DNA of 64,000 bases. Source: Azorinus chamasolen (lineage: Eukaryota; Mollusca; Bivalvia; Cardiida; Solecurtidae). The number at the start of each line of letters is the position of its first letter. The stretch's first letter is position 1. Positions 1 to 11,252 of the stretch are shown piece after piece. The notes under the pieces are model-generated. The model made no database searches. It was not told the DNA's origin and was given only the letters and a program-made list of their open reading frames with translations. The stretch lies in the NCBI GenBank assembly GCA_963576725.1, contig OY755252.1, positions 52,911,059 through 52,975,058 on the forward strand, written 5' to 3'. The position numbers were made by a program, and so were the translations under genes.

Positions 1-276
1 TTTAAAACTAATTTTAAACTATTGAAGCAAATCTTATGAAGCTTCACACATTTGTTCACCATCCGGAAAGCTACAATCTGACCAAGCGCCATAGCTCTGT
101 ATGGCTTTTTTCCACAAAATTATACCATTTAATGGACCCATTCAAACAGATGAGAGTTGGCTCCTGTATGCTTGGTCTTGTTTATATTTCTCCGCCAAAC
201 CATATTTTGCTGTTACTTATTAGACTTGTCTCAGAGAGAGATGTGCTCAGAAATGAGAGATTTTGCTATATAAGTA

Positions 277-479
277 CAGTAAAACCCCTCTAAACCGGAC
301 GTTAAATTTGTTTAAATATCGGTATTGGAGACAGGTGACAGCTTAATGCAGAGTGAAAGTCATGCAGAAAGCTCCTCTAGGAGCTTTCTGCATGACTTTC
401 ACTCTGCATTAAGTAGTCACCTGCCTAAAAGTATCTTAGTTCTTCTATGCTAGAATTCCGGTTTAGAGAGGTTTTACTG
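277..479. mobile_element. Family P MITE (pogo-like termini, perfect palindrome)
   Basis: 203 bp from cagtaaaacc to ttttactg, flanked by TA on both sides (275-276 and 480-481). Arms at 342-376 and 379-413 are a perfect 35-bp inverted repeat with a 2-base centre. TIR and TA target point to a non-autonomous pogo/Tigger-type transposon. Confidence 0.85.
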
Positions 480-505
480 TATACATATGATCTACAGTCA
501 CTGTA

Positions 506-737
506 TCAACTCAGTCCCTCATACAGACACCTTTGATGCCTATGTAAATGTCACTTTTGTATCCATTGTGATAAATAGAGCATTTGCTCCATAAAAGCAA
601 AATTTAATACTCTATTTATCACAATGGTTTCAAAAGTACACTTACTAAAATTTTCCATTTTTCTAGTAAATGCTCCTTTTTAGTAGATTGATTCAAAGAG
701 ACTGGGTCTAAAAATAACCTATGAGGTAGTGGCTTAA
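506..737. mobile_element. Family B MITE
   Basis: Starts near ccctcatacagac and ends cctatgaggtagtggcTTAA. It carries the family palindrome (TGATAAATAGAGCATTTGCT and its complement) around 568-628. The outer bases are degenerate. Confidence 0.7.
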
Positions 738-834
738 ATTCTAGCTTATATGTCCGTATTCCCGTTCAGAATCTTTTCTACATGCAAAAATACAGCGTCA
801 TTTGTCTCTGGTGTGTAATATGTTTTAGCTTAAC

Positions 835-1160
835 GGGTATTTAGCTTTTAATGTATAAAAGAGGCATATTAATGCATTTACAAACAGGGTAGACCCAGAT
901 CAAACAGCTCCTACACGACAAATGTTTATGGTTTAATATAGATCTTATTCTGCAGTGTTTGACAAGGCCAATTGGCCCAATTACTCCATTGTTTATATGG
1001 CATTTTAATAGTACATCTACTTAACCCTTAATGTGCGGGAATCAAATGCATTATTATAAGACTTTTGCAAACAGTGTAGGCCCAGATCAAGGGCTCCTTA
1101 GGGAGCCCTTTGATCAGGGCCTGCACTGCTTGTGATAAATCATTTTCTTCATTGATAATT
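835..1160. repeat. Two degenerate family A cores
   Basis: Around 880-960 and 1024-1135, acaaacagggtagaccc and gcaaacagtgtaggccc types are followed by partial inverted complements (tgatcagggcctgcactg). No coding signal is seen from 1 to 3323. Confidence 0.55.
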
Positions 1161-1512
1161 TTGATACAAGTTTTTGTTAATTTATAATCAGAATAGGAGC
1201 CAGTTATAATTAATCAGGGTTAATTTTCATTTTCATTATTTCTAGCATGAATAATAAGAATATGACAGTAATAAAAAGTTATATTGGTTAGGTGATTGAA
1301 GAAGGACTTTGCATCTCTTTAACCTGATCACGTAATGAATAAACATGGTTGCAAGTGCTGCCAGCTGCTTAATGCTGAAATCTCCTAAGGGAGCTCTCTG
1401 CATAAGGACTCAAGTTAGAACTCTCCATAAGGGAAAAGTTTCATGGGTTATATGGAGAAATGTTGGTCCAGATTTTGTATCTCCCAATGTTTTCTGTATG
1501 TTAATGTGTTAA

Positions 1513-3264
1513 CCCTTTCCTTCATAGAAACTCCTTTTCAAGCATTCACAAACAGAGTAGACCCAGATCAGACGGCTCCTGTAGGAGCCGTGTGATCAGG
1601 GTCTGCTCTGTTTGCTAATGGTATTTGATAGATCTGTTTTTATTATACCCCCCTTTTGAAAAAATGGGGGTATATTGCTTTGCACATGTCGGTCGGTCGG
1701 TCTGTAGGTCGGTAGATCGATGGTTTCCGAACGATAACTAATAAACGACTTGGCATAGAATCTTCAAACTTGCTGTGGTGGTTGGTCATGACAAGTAGAT
1801 GACCCCTATTGTTTTTTAGGTCAAAGGTCAAGGTCACAATGACCTAAAATAGTGAAATAGTTTCCGATCAATAACTGCTCAAGGGTTTGGCTTGGGATCT
1901 TCAAACTTGCTGTGTTGGTTGGTCATGACCACTAGATGACCCCTATTGTTTTTGAGGTCACTAGGTCAAAGGTCAAGGTCATCATGACCTTAGCTGGTTA
2001 AATGGTTTCCGATCAATAATTGCTCAAGGGTTTGGCTTAGAATCTTCAAACTTGCTGTGGTAGTTGGTCATGACCACTGGATGACCCCTATTGTTTTTGA
2101 GGTCACTAGTTTAAAGGTCAAGGTCACCATGACCATAACTGGTAAAATGGTATCTGATCAATAACTACTCAAGGGTTTGGCTTAGGATCTTCAAATTCGC
2201 TTAGTTGATTTGTCATAACAACTAAATCAGCCCTGTTGTTTTTGAGGTCACTGGGTCAAAGGTCAAGGTCACCATGACCTGAACTGGTGAAATGGTTTGC
2301 GATCAATAACTGCTCAAAGGTTTGGCTTAGGATCTTCAAACTTGCTGTGGTGGTTGGTCATGGCCATTAGATGACCCCTATTGTTTTTGAGGTCACTAGG
2401 TCAAAGGTCAAGGTCACCATGACCTTAACTGGTAAAATGGTTTCTGATCAATAACTGGTCAAGGGTTTGGCTTAGAATCTTCAAACTTGCTGCGGTAGTT
2501 GGTCATGACCACTGGATGACCCCTATTGTTTTTTAGGTCACTAGGTCAAAGGTCAAGGTCACCATGACCTTAATTGGTAAAATGGTTTCTGATAAATAAC
2601 TGCTCAAGGGTTTGGCTTAGGATCTTCAAATTTGCTTAGGTGGTTGGTCATGACAACTAGATGAGCTCTGTTGTTTTTGAGGTCACTAGGTTAAATGTCA
2701 AGATTACCATGACCTTAACTGGTGAAATGGTTTCCTATAAATAACTGCTCAAGGGTTTGGCTTAGGATCTTCAAACTTGCTGTGGTGGTTGGCCATGGCC
2801 ACTAGATGACCCCTATTGCTTTTGAGGTCACTAGGTCAAAGATCAAGATCACCATGACCTTAACTGGTTAAATGGTTTCCGATCAATAACTGCTCAAGGG
2901 TTTGGTTCGGGATCTTCAAACTTGCTATGATTGTTGGTCGTGACCACTAGATAACCTCTATAGTTGAGGTCACTAGATCAAAGGACCTCTAATGTTTTCA
3001 GATCTGCCAATAAATGATCAGTGGTTTGGCTTAGGAACTTCAAAGTTGCTGTGGTGATTAGTCATGACCACTAGATGACCTCTATATTTGAGGTCACTAG
3101 ATCAAAGGTCAGGGGGTCTGGGGGGTATACATGTTTTACAAACATCTCTTGTTTGATTTTAAAGTGGCTACATTGTTCCACCTTTCATATTTCATTATAA
3201 CTATTTTGTCCATGCATATCTAGTAGGTATTGAAATTTGGAATAAATATAGAACAGGGAAAGGG
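1513..3264. mobile_element. Family A MITE (A3 subtype) split by a CAAGAG element
   Basis: TTAA at 1509-1512 and 3265-3268, with ends ccctttcc and ggaaaggg. Left part 1513-1642 carries the A core; right part 3152-3264 continues it (ggctacattgttccacc). The intact copy at 21993-22228 shows where the two halves join. Confidence 0.8.
1643..3151 (-). mobile_element. CAAGAG element with tandem GGTCA-motif units
   Basis: Read on the minus strand it begins CAAGAGATGTTTGTAAAACA (hairpin ATGTTT/AAACAT), then about ten units of about 145 bp. It ends in a CCGACC repeat and a hairpin ATACCCCC...GGGGGGTAT. Most units hold AGGTCA half sites in direct and inverted arrangement. It is inserted in a family A MITE and related to 43061-44636, which lies in opposite orientation. 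Confidence 0.8.
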
Positions 3265-3323
3265 TTAAAAACCATTTGACTTTTAAGACTCAGAATATAA
3301 TGTCTATGTTATCTGTGTTTCAG

Positions 3324-3481
3324 AATGGACAGTACATCTATGAACATTTCTCCTGACAACTATCTAGATGTCAATAAACTACCACAGTTGCCTACGAAGT
3401 ACGGAGAGTCTGAGAGTGTGACATCCAGAGAAAACACTCACTTAACTCCACAGGATGGAGAAATCTCAAGTCTCTCATCTC
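3324..3481 (+). CDS. Exon n-1 of the left gene
   Basis: The acceptor tgtttcag precedes 3324 and the donor gtaagt starts at 3482. It encodes MDSTSMNIS... to ...GEISSLSS plus one base. Reading on past the donor stays open but runs into mollusc repeat sequence (tatacccccac...), so the exon end is set by the donor and by phase agreement with the exon at 5737. Whether the first ATG is the initiator cannot be decided here. Confidence 0.6.
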
Positions 3482-6400
3482 GTAAGTACTACAGACAGGC
3501 AGTCATTTTTATACCCCCACAAAGTTTTGGTTGGGGGGTGGGGGTATATAGGTGTCACCTTGGCAGGCAGTTGGTTGGTCGGTCAGTCAGTATGTTGACA
3601 TTTATTTTTTGCTTGAAACATGTGTATTTGGATTTGCACTCAAGGCTGCTGTGTGGGGGTATTCCATCACCTCTAGTGATAGTTCTAGTTCAATATGACT
3701 GCATACTAACTTAAAAATTGGTGATCATTCGTGCAAACAGTTTAGGTCTAAAGTAAAAAAAAAAAGTAAAGTACCTAGTTATAGTCTACTTCCAGTCCGA
3801 ATGACCACTTTCCCAACTGTACATTTACTCCCCTGGTCATTGAGTTATTCGCCTACAATATTGAGCACTGCTAACATATGGCGCAATTCATGCAACCGCA
3901 GTACCGGCTAGTGACCCTCACAGGTACCCATTTAATCCCTGGGTGGAGAGGAGGTGGGGGTGGAAGACACTGAAAAGCGTCTCTGAAATTTCCGGGAGGT
4001 TTAGTCTATCAGGTTCCAAACTGTTTGACACTTTAATCATGATCTTTGAAGAGCAATGGAGAATATCCAATTCAAGAATTTGCAGCTGACAGGAAATTTT
4101 TTACAATAATCATTTAAACCTTTTCAGTGCATAAAACAAATCATTGATGTTCTTTGAAAACGTTGTAAACCCTGATTAGAGGTCTCTCATCAGGGTCTGC
4201 ATTGTTTGTTACGTAACACTTTTCTTAAAAAAAAAAAAAATCTGAATGTCTGCAGTACACTTGATATTTTTTAATTTTTGAATAGTTCGTTTGAATATTT
4301 GGCTTTGAAAGGGTTAACAATTGTTAAGAGGAAACAAATTGTTTGGCATTAGCAGTATGATCCTAGATCATAGCGTTGTATTGAAAATTTCAGAAACCTT
4401 GGAAACCGTACACTGAATTTCAATTTCAATTTGTATAAACATCTCTGACCCAAGTAAGATGTGTTAAAATTAAATCATTTTCAAGAACAGCATCTTTATG
4501 AAGATTAATTAGATAAACTTTGGAAATGGCGTATTAACTAGGGAAGTTTTGTCCATTACGGAAACTATAGAATCACATCTATATTATTTTATGTTAAAGC
4601 AAACAGCATGCCCTGGTCAGACAATTATTTTTTGTTTACAAAGGTCTGAAAAGGTGTCTTTATTAGGTATTCAAGGGTTAAAACTAACTTAAACTTTTTT
4701 TAGAATACGATATTAACACAGGATTTTTGTTATTGGTAGATCTATTAAAATTTCAAAAGCAAACAAGTGAGCCATCTGACCTGGTTCTTCTCTGTTTGCA
4801 AGGCATGATAAAGGGTTTATACGAGGGAAGGGGTTTATGAAGTGATTAGTTCTTACATGAATATTGATGGAGTAAAGGGTATTGGAAGATAGAATTGTCG
4901 ATAAGTATCTAGATAATCTACGTAAAACTGTTCCTATGCGTTTCTCCACCTTTTGTTGTTGGTACACATTATGATATGCCTTAGGCGATTTTATATAGGA
5001 CTTTAACCCTTTACACTGTAAATACAACTGTCTATGCCTTAGCAAACAGAGTAGACCCAGATCAGATGGCTCCTGTAGGAGACATCTGATCAGGATCTGC
5101 TCTGTTTGCTTATAATATAACATAGTGGATCTGTTGCCAAAGGCTCGCTTAATAACATTTTCTAAGGATGGTTTAGGAACATCTGATCTTAAAAGACATC
5201 GAGGATCAGATTATTTTTCTCACATAATCAAAACAGTGTATTTTCGCCCATTTTTATGACATGTAAACATTGGTTTCCCAAGTTTGACGTCATATATGAC
5301 GTCATATATATTCTAATGTTTTCTTACACATATTACTTATCACAGAATCTTAACCCGTTGTTCTAACCCGGATATAAGGGAAGTTATGTGAGAAATATGA
5401 TTCTACAGTTTCTACCATGACCAAATATTCCTATATCCATGTGCTGTTATAACAATTAATCTAATTAATATTCATGATGTCATTATATTTTACATGAATA
5501 GTCATGGAGTAAAGGGTTAAACATAGGGTTTGGCAGAGAAAAATAGAGAATTTGATAGTTATACAATATCTGTTCTGCTAGGTTGTTGCTAAAGTAGTTG
5601 ACAAATACAGTAAGAATTACTAGAAAAAAAGTCTGAAAGTTTAGTAGTTTGGTGGCCAGTAATGCCATCCTAGATATGGAGCTCTGTCAAACTGCTTCAA
5701 TAGCTGTGCACTAAGCTCACAATGCATACATTGCAGGTTTGTCAACGGACGATAAGAAGAGGACCAACTCTTGCCCAGGGTCTCCGCTCTCAGGCTGCGG
5801 TAGTTATTGTGAGCAGGACGACACCTTAAAAAATCACAGCTTTCGTTGTCGGAAATGCCGTCGTCATGCCAAGGCAAGTGAAAAACATGCTACAGAACAG
5901 ATGAATGTTCACTTTTCGGACCAAGTAAGTCTGCAGAGTTTCCAGGCAGATGAAGCGGTGTTAGATTTGCCAATGGGCAAACATGATATAGACTCTCTTT
6001 CGGAAATGTGCAATGAAGATGAGTGGGAAAGTAGTGACTCTGATAGATCTAGCCGTCGGCCACCGAAGAGTAGAAACAATTCGGAGCCAGCAATCTTGCT
6101 AACAGAAGTGGAGAGTGATAAGCCTGCATTTGTAATAAAAGAGGCGAAGGAAATTATCTGTGATAAAGGGGTAAATATAAATAACAATCAAATGAGAAGT
6201 CGTATCTGTTCAGAGGATTGCACTGTTGGTACTTTGTTAAATGGTTTCTCATCATCAATGTCTATGAAATTTTGTAAGACAAACATGGAAGAAAAGGCGC
6301 TGCCAAAGTGTAGAAGTGAAGAAACATTTATGAAAACTAAAAACTCGGTGGACGATGACTTTAGTGAAAAAAGTAAAAGTGAGGAGATCTTTAATAAAAC

Positions 6401-6548
6401 AAGAAGCAACGAAGCCATAGGGGGTTGTATTAAGAGAGTTCGGAGGAAGAGCTGCGAGCTAGCCATTCAGAATGGAAGGATTTCTCCTTTAACAGCCATA
6501 AAGGATGATGGTAATGATGAAGATGATGACTGTGCCAACTGTGATTAG
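3324..6548 (+). CDS. 3' part (or all) of an unrecognised acidic Ser/Cys-rich protein gene; join 3324-3481, 5737-6548
   Basis: Two exons join in frame across a GT-AG intron (donor gtaagt at 3482, acceptor ttgcag ending 5736). The split codon CGT is made of C plus GT. Reading from ATG 3325 gives 322 aa ending at TAG 6546-6548. Because 3324 directly follows a good acceptor (tgtttcag), 3325 could equally be an internal Met of a longer protein whose earlier exons lie left of the window. The product has no visible signal peptide or membrane segment, is rich in Ser, Asp, Glu and Lys, and looks like a disordered tail. It has Cys pairs (CRKC, CANC) and an internal repeat of the type RSEETFMKTK / KSEEIFNKTR. 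I do not recognise the family. The intron hosts a truncated SINE and a family A MITE; another MITE lies 37 bp past the stop. Confidence 0.65.
3511..3700. repeat. Fragment of TATACCCCC-type mollusc repeat
   Basis: tatacccccacaaagttttg, then ggggtatata and a ggtcggtcagtcag tract. It has the same hairpin type as 22490-22620 and 44980-45020 and is intronic in the left gene. Confidence 0.5.
3752..4003 (-). mobile_element. SINE, 5'-truncated copy lacking the tRNA head
   Basis: The body matches 37142-37400 closely (gtacctagttatagtctact..., catatggcgcaat, aaaagcgtctctgaaatttc), with an A-rich tract at the left (its 3' end). The tRNA-like head present at 37400-37470 is absent, as expected of incomplete reverse transcription. 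Confidence 0.75.
5007..5516. mobile_element. Family A MITE split by a dispersed repeat
   Basis: TTAA at 5003-5006 and 5517-5520, ends ccctttacactg / catggagtaaaggg. The core is at 5040-5110. The stretch about 5130-5398 is foreign and also occurs at 45264-45604. Confidence 0.75.
5130..5398. repeat. Dispersed repeat with two CRE-like sites
   Basis: Shares ggatctgttgc, a hairpin-forming cttaataacattttct block, ttctcacataa and a final tatgtgagaaa with 45264-45604. It contains perfect TGACGTCA at 5285-5292 and 5297-5304. The TTTCTCACATAA termini are inverted. Class unknown. Confidence 0.6.
5737..6548 (+). CDS. Terminal exon of the left gene
   Basis: It is open for 270 codons from the acceptor ttgcag to TAG. 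It begins RLSTDDKKRTNSCPGSP, followed by a Cys/His-containing basic patch (HSFRCRKCRRH). A Ser/Asp-rich segment (EDEWESSDSDRSSRRPPK) comes next, then the SEE.F.KT repeat pair and an acidic C-terminus (GNDEDDDCANCD). Both antisense open frames over this exon (5909-6187 and 6188-6466) are shadows. The length, sustained codon pattern and lack of repeats support a real exon. Confidence 0.75.
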
Positions 6549-6585
6549 GATTGTTGCGACTTGTCACTGAGAAATAATTATTTAA

Positions 6586-6802
6586 CCCTTTACTTCATGA
6601 ATATTTATTTAAGAAATATTGACATCTTGAATATAAATTTTTATTGTGGCAAATGAAGGTTTTTTTTGGCTATGGCAGAAACTGTAGAATCAGATCTTAG
6701 TTATTTATATGCAAACAGAGTAGACTCAGAACAGATGGCTCTTTCAGGAACCGTCTAATCTGGGCCTACACTGTATGCTAAGGCATATCCATGAAGTTAG
6801 GG
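6586..6802. mobile_element. Family A MITE in the 3' UTR region of the left gene
   Basis: TTAA at 6582-6585 and 6803-6806, ends ccctttacttcatga and ccatgaagttaggg. It starts 37 bp after the stop codon. The core palindrome is at about 6710-6780. Confidence 0.8.
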
Positions 6803-6934
6803 TTAAATAATGTCAATCTAGAATAGTAAATAATATGCTGAACTGGATCTTTGGTCAAAAGATTTGAAATATATTAGAACTTAAAACATGAAAAAATGAA
6901 ATTTTGAACAAAATATAATTGATGGGAAAATTTT

Positions 6935-6940
6935 AATAAA
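6935..6940 (+). promoter_or_regulatory. Candidate polyadenylation signal AATAAA for the left gene
   Basis: This AATAAA lies 387 bp after the stop and beyond the family A MITE at 6586-6802. If used, the mature 3' UTR would contain the whole MITE hairpin. AATAAA is common in AT-rich DNA, so the call is weak. Confidence 0.3.
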
Positions 6941-7179
6941 TAATTTGTTTGTACTTGAAGATAAGTGTGATTTTTACTGTATTTTGATTTAATACTTTAT
7001 AGATAGGGTATTATTTGCTTAAAAAAAAAAGCAGTGTGATTGAGATTAGAATTGTATAATATTGCTTAGTTGCTTATATTAGATTATATATTTATCTATT
7101 AAAACTTTGTTTAGTGCTGACTATCATCAACATGATCAACATACTTTTCAAACTTGTGCATGCTTCTGGCAAAATCCTG

Positions 7180-7262
7180 ACGGTCTTTGCCAACAATTTG
7201 GATCCAGATCAGGTTCTGAATAAATCTAGTTACCCAGTATCTCATTAGGATCCAAACTGTTT
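7180..7262. repeat. GTTTGGATCC palindromic dispersed repeat
   Basis: Near-inverted halves caatttggatccagatcagg and ctcattaggatccaaactgt. Related copies lie at 7690-7755, 15755-15830, 35530-35605 and 61680-61760. Confidence 0.55.
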
Positions 7263-7285
7263 GACATTGTGATCGTGGTAGTTAA

Positions 7286-7510
7286 CCCTTTCCCTCATAT
7301 AAACACTTTTTCATGCCTTTGCAAACAAGAGAAGATGCATATCATACGGCTCCGAACAGGGTCTGCTCTGTTTGCTTATGGTATAATATTGATCTAATTT
7401 TATAGTTTCTGCCTGAGCCAAATGTCATGTGTTCATATGACATTATAACAAATGATCTAATTGATATTCATGATGTTGTTATTTCTTAATGAATATTCAA
7501 CAGGAAAAGA
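7286..7510. mobile_element. Family A MITE, degenerate right end
   Basis: TTAA at 7282-7285, ccctttccctcatataaac, core at 7320-7375, and tail attcatgatgttgttatttc. The right terminus has decayed (ggaaaagacataa). Confidence 0.65.
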
Positions 7511-7925
7511 CATAAATGTGATATCTACTTTGAGAATTAAAGCAGATAAAAAAATTTTGCAGATGCCAGTTTTCTCAGCATGCTAAATATTTACCCAGAA
7601 TGCACTATGAAAAATTAATGTCTGCTTAAAGTTAGATCTGGTGCAATTTTGACTGTTGAAGTCTATCTAGCTTTTGAGAAACCATTGATGGAGATTCAAA
7701 CAGCTTGAATCCCGATGAGATACAGAGTTACTGATCTTGATCCAAGCTATTTGCTAATGGTAGTAAAATTACAAGTAGCGGGATAAGGGTTGAGGCCATT
7801 TACACAAAGCTTAAGGGGACAGTGGAGGTTTTTGTGTCCCAAGATTAATCAATGCAATTTCTCATCATTGAGTATTCATCAAGAGCTGTAAATAAGAGGT
7901 ATATTGTTTTATAATTAACAGTTAC

Positions 7926-8162
7926 CCTTTACTCCAAAAATACGCCTCTTTACGCCTTTGCAAATAGAGTAGACCCAGATCAGACAGCCCCTTTAGGAAC
8001 CATTTGATCAGGGTCTGCTCTGTTTGCTTATGATATAAATATGATTCTACAGGTTCTGTCATGACCAGAATTTTATGTGTCCATGTGGTATTATAACAAT
8101 CTAATTAATATTCATGATGTCACTATTTCTTAGTTCTTACATTAATATTCATGGAGTAAAGA
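7926..8162. mobile_element. Family A MITE
   Basis: Ends ccctttactccaaaaatacg and tcatggagtaaag, TTAC/TTAA flanks (7922-7925, 8163-8166), core at 7955-8030. Confidence 0.75.
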
Positions 8163-8237
8163 GTTAAGGCAAATCCAAACTTTGCTCCTGTTTGACTGTT
8201 TATCCTAAATATGTTGTGATATGCACTGCTCCTTTAA

Positions 8238-8680
8238 CTCTTTCCCTGTTCAATATTCATGTAAGAAATATTGACATCATGAATATTTATTTCCTTAATT
8301 TTCATAGGATATTTCATTCATATACAGTGAAACCCCGCTAATGCGACCACTTAATAAACAGCCACTGATGTAGTCTAAAGTAGGTGGTTGCTTAATGCAG
8401 GACGAAAGTTATGCAGAAAGCTCCTATAGGAGCTTTCTGCATAACTTTCGTCCTGCATTAAGCTACCACCTGCCTCTGCCACCCAGAATTATGCCCCTTT
8501 TTGGTGGTCGCATTAGCAGGATTTTACTGTATTAGGAATATTATATATTTGTAGTATCAGATCTATATTATGTCAAAAACAAGCGGAAAACCCTGATCAG
8601 ATGGCTGCTATAGGAACTGTCTTATCTGGGTTTACTCTGTTTGTAAATGCGTGAAAAGGCATTTATATGAAGGAATAATG
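8238..8680. mobile_element. Family A MITE containing a family P MITE
   Basis: TTAA at 8234-8237; left half ctctttccctgttcaatatt, right half with core (8575-8645) and gcgtgaaaaggcatttatat. The P element sits at 8325-8529 between TA duplicates. Confidence 0.75.
8325..8529. mobile_element. Family P MITE, 205 bp, with a 72-bp perfect palindrome
   Basis: cagtgaaaccccgctaatgc ... ttttactg with TA at 8323-8324 and 8530-8531. Bases 8391-8462 are a full palindrome without spacer. It is about 97% identical to 55814-56018 by eye. Confidence 0.9.
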
Positions 8681-8746
8681 AGAATATGTATCAGTTTTTG
8701 TACTGACATATGGCAGAGCCTGTAGAATCAGATATTATTCGATTAA

Positions 8747-8945
8747 CCATTTCTGTGTTTTGTGTTTATTCCAAATTTCAATACCTACTGAATAATCATG
8801 TACAAAATAGTTTAAATGAAATATGGAAGGTGGAACATTGTAGCCAGAAACAGAACTATCAAATGCCATTGGTAAACAGAGCAGAACCTTATCAGACAGC
8901 TTGTGGGTCTTTTCAGTTTGCATTTGAAAAAAAAGATAAAGCTTT
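8747..8945. mobile_element. Family A (A3 subtype) MITE, reversed, decayed
   Basis: Contains ttattccaaatttcaatacc and ggaaggtggaacattgtagc in the orientation seen at 30391-30631, then a damaged core. An 86-aa open frame here is a by-product. Confidence 0.55.
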
Positions 8946-9479
8946 GGAGCAAATTCAGCAAAGGGTTTAGACAGCCCAGATAAAATGCATAAATTAAAAC
9001 ATTTTCAGGAGTAAGGGGAAGAGTTACCATAGATGTTGTTTATTTGAAGGAATTTGTTGAGTCAGCTTGTATTCCTTCTCTTTGAAAGATAACTGGATAT
9101 TACAAGAGAATATGTATAGTCGACAGTGTAGTTTCGGACCTATTTGTGTTGTTATTCATAAGAATTGCCTTTAGTGGAGAAATGAGGATTTTGGTATTAA
9201 AATACATACCTTTATACCTCTTACCTGCAGCTCTAAGTGGATCTTGATCATCTTGTCATGGTTTACACTGTTCGCAATGCACAGAAGACCCAATTGTATG
9301 GCACAAATTGTAAGAAATCTTTCAAACTTCAATGAACATTTATGGTAGAATTTCTCTAAAGCGACAACTTGATAAATAAAAGTGGGCGTCTGTAAGAGAA
9401 GGTTGATGTTTCCTGCAGACAAAAGTGAGAGTTTTCTGCAGAACTGTTGTTCAGCAATAAGCTCATGTCTGCCTTATTT

Positions 9480-9735
9480 CTTTACCGGATAGAGAACTCT
9501 TTTGATGCCCTTGCAACCAGTGTTGAACCTGATCAAACTACTCTTGTAGGAGTCATCTGATCAGGTTCTGCTATATTTGATTTATAGGAAATAATATAGA
9601 TATTGTTCAACAATTTCTGCCATGGTGAAAAAATCCCGCATTCATATTGCCCTTGTCAAAATTCAACTACATGTAGTTTATATTCGTAGTCATCATTTCT
9701 TAAATGAATATTCATCTGGATTAAGGACAAGACTC
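9480..9735. repeat. Decayed family A copy
   Basis: Has gatgcccttgcaaccagtg, a core inverted half (gtcatctgatcaggttctgc), the gccatgg segment and a final atgaatattcatctgg. The ends are not clear. Nothing else is recognised from 9030 to 9480. Confidence 0.5.
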
Positions 9736-9844
9736 AGATCTTGACTTCTATTGGATGGTTGGTATGTTGAGGTTTTGCTAAATAACATACTGAAACATTG
9801 ATTCTCACTAGTATAATACGTAATTCAGAGTAATCGATGAGACA

Positions 9845-10005
9845 AGTAAAGCAAAACTTTCCTAAGAATATTTCTTTTATTTCTCCACCAAACCCGATGT
9901 TATGACCATTCTTTAGAATCGTCTCATAGAGAAGATTCTAAAGAGTGGTCACAACATTTGGTTTGGTGGAGAATAGTGATTTTAGTGTTTGAATATGCAC
10001 CTTTA
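9845..10005. mobile_element. Family C palindromic MITE
   Basis: Arms tttctccaccaaacccgatg and its complement around tagaatcgtctcatagagaa. One of about twelve family C copies in the window. Confidence 0.7.
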
Positions 10006-10138
10006 TCTGTAGCTCAGTATTGTACATCCCATAGTCTTACTGTTTTTGACCTGACCTTTTCAATATTCTATTCATTTTACAATCTTTCAAAGCCACTTTG
10101 TATAATATGTCACGTATTACATTTATAACTGTGTAGTA

Positions 10139-10334
10139 ACCCTTTGCCTGATAGATACACCAGACAGAGTAGACCTCGATCAAATGGATCCTGTAGGGTC
10201 TGCTCTGTTTGCTTATGCAGTTATATAGAAATGATTCTACACTTTCTGCCACAGCCAAACATCTCTGTTCCTATAAGCTAATAGATATTCATGATGTCAT
10301 TATTTCTGGTATGAATATTCTGCAGGTAATGGAT
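10139..10334. mobile_element. Family A MITE, partly deleted core
   Basis: ccctttgcctgatagatac at the left, gtctgctctgtttgcttatg and tcatgatgtcattatttctg inside, ending aatggattaag. Confidence 0.6.
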
Positions 10335-10827
10335 TAAGATATACAATTTTGAAATTTTTTAATGTTGTAAGGAAAAGCCACTGAAACAAAACCTTTTTTT
10401 ACACGCATATTTCTTGTAGGATTTGTATTCTATAACTGAAGCATTCCATTTCAAATGGGGTTTAATCACAGAGCTCAGCTTGCAAAACATTTCTAATTGA
10501 GTACAGAAATTAATTTTTCTAGTAAATCAGAGAGTTGTTGTACTTAAAGGGAGATATTTTCAATGTCTTATGAACATTTTGTACAGTTTCTAATCATTGC
10601 AAAAATTATATCTGAATGCAAAAACAAAGTAAATAGTATCTACCTGTTATTTGTTAACAACACAGTGTAAATATAGCTTTGATTATAACTAATACCTACA
10701 TCAAGACAAAAAAATTATCAGTAGCATGGTACACAACAAACATATCACAATTTGTTCATGCAAAGTGAAATTCAGTAGGATTGATAGGAAACCTCAGTAA
10801 GATAGGGTTTTTCAGACAAATATCAAA

Positions 10828-10905
10828 CATATCTTGTTGCTACTCAGTAGAATTGCCTTTCAGAGGAGATTCTAATGAGTAACAGCAAGATAGGGTTTAG
10901 CAGAG
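10828..10905. repeat. Palindromic repeat (aatcttgttgctactcagtag type)
   Basis: atcttgttgctactcagtag is followed by its near complement ctaatgagtaacagcaagat. A related palindrome lies at 11930-11995. This is a separate hairpin family. Confidence 0.55.
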
Positions 10906-10923
10906 TGTATCTAACCCTTTACT

Positions 10924-11252
10924 AACCCTTTACTCCATAAATACACCTGTTGATGACTTGCAAACAGACTAGACTAGATCTGTAGGGCTCCTATAAGAGC
11001 TATCTGATAAGGGTCTGCTCTATTTGCTTAAGATATAATATATATCAGGTTCTACTGTTTCTGTCATGATAAAAAGTTCTTTTGTTCATATTGTCATTTT
11101 AGAAATTCAATTAACCCTTTCCTTCATATAAATGCCTTTTCACTCCTTTTGCAAATAGAGTAGACCCTGATCAGATGGCTCCTACAGGAGCCGTCTGATA
11201 GGAGACTGCTCGGTTTTCAAAGGCGTGAAAAGGTGTCCCTGTGAGGGAATGG
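10924..11252. mobile_element. Two adjacent family A MITEs (10924-11110, 11115-11252)
   Basis: The first begins ccctttactccataaatac. The second is flanked by TTAA 11111-11114 and ends gagggaatgggTTAT. Both have the A core. Confidence 0.65.

Noticed and set aside
5909..6466. Two 92-aa minus-strand frames
   Set aside because: Antisense shadows of the terminal exon of the left gene.
8710..8970. 86-aa plus-strand frame
   Set aside because: Translates a reversed family A3 MITE; similar sequence at 30391-30631 is not open.
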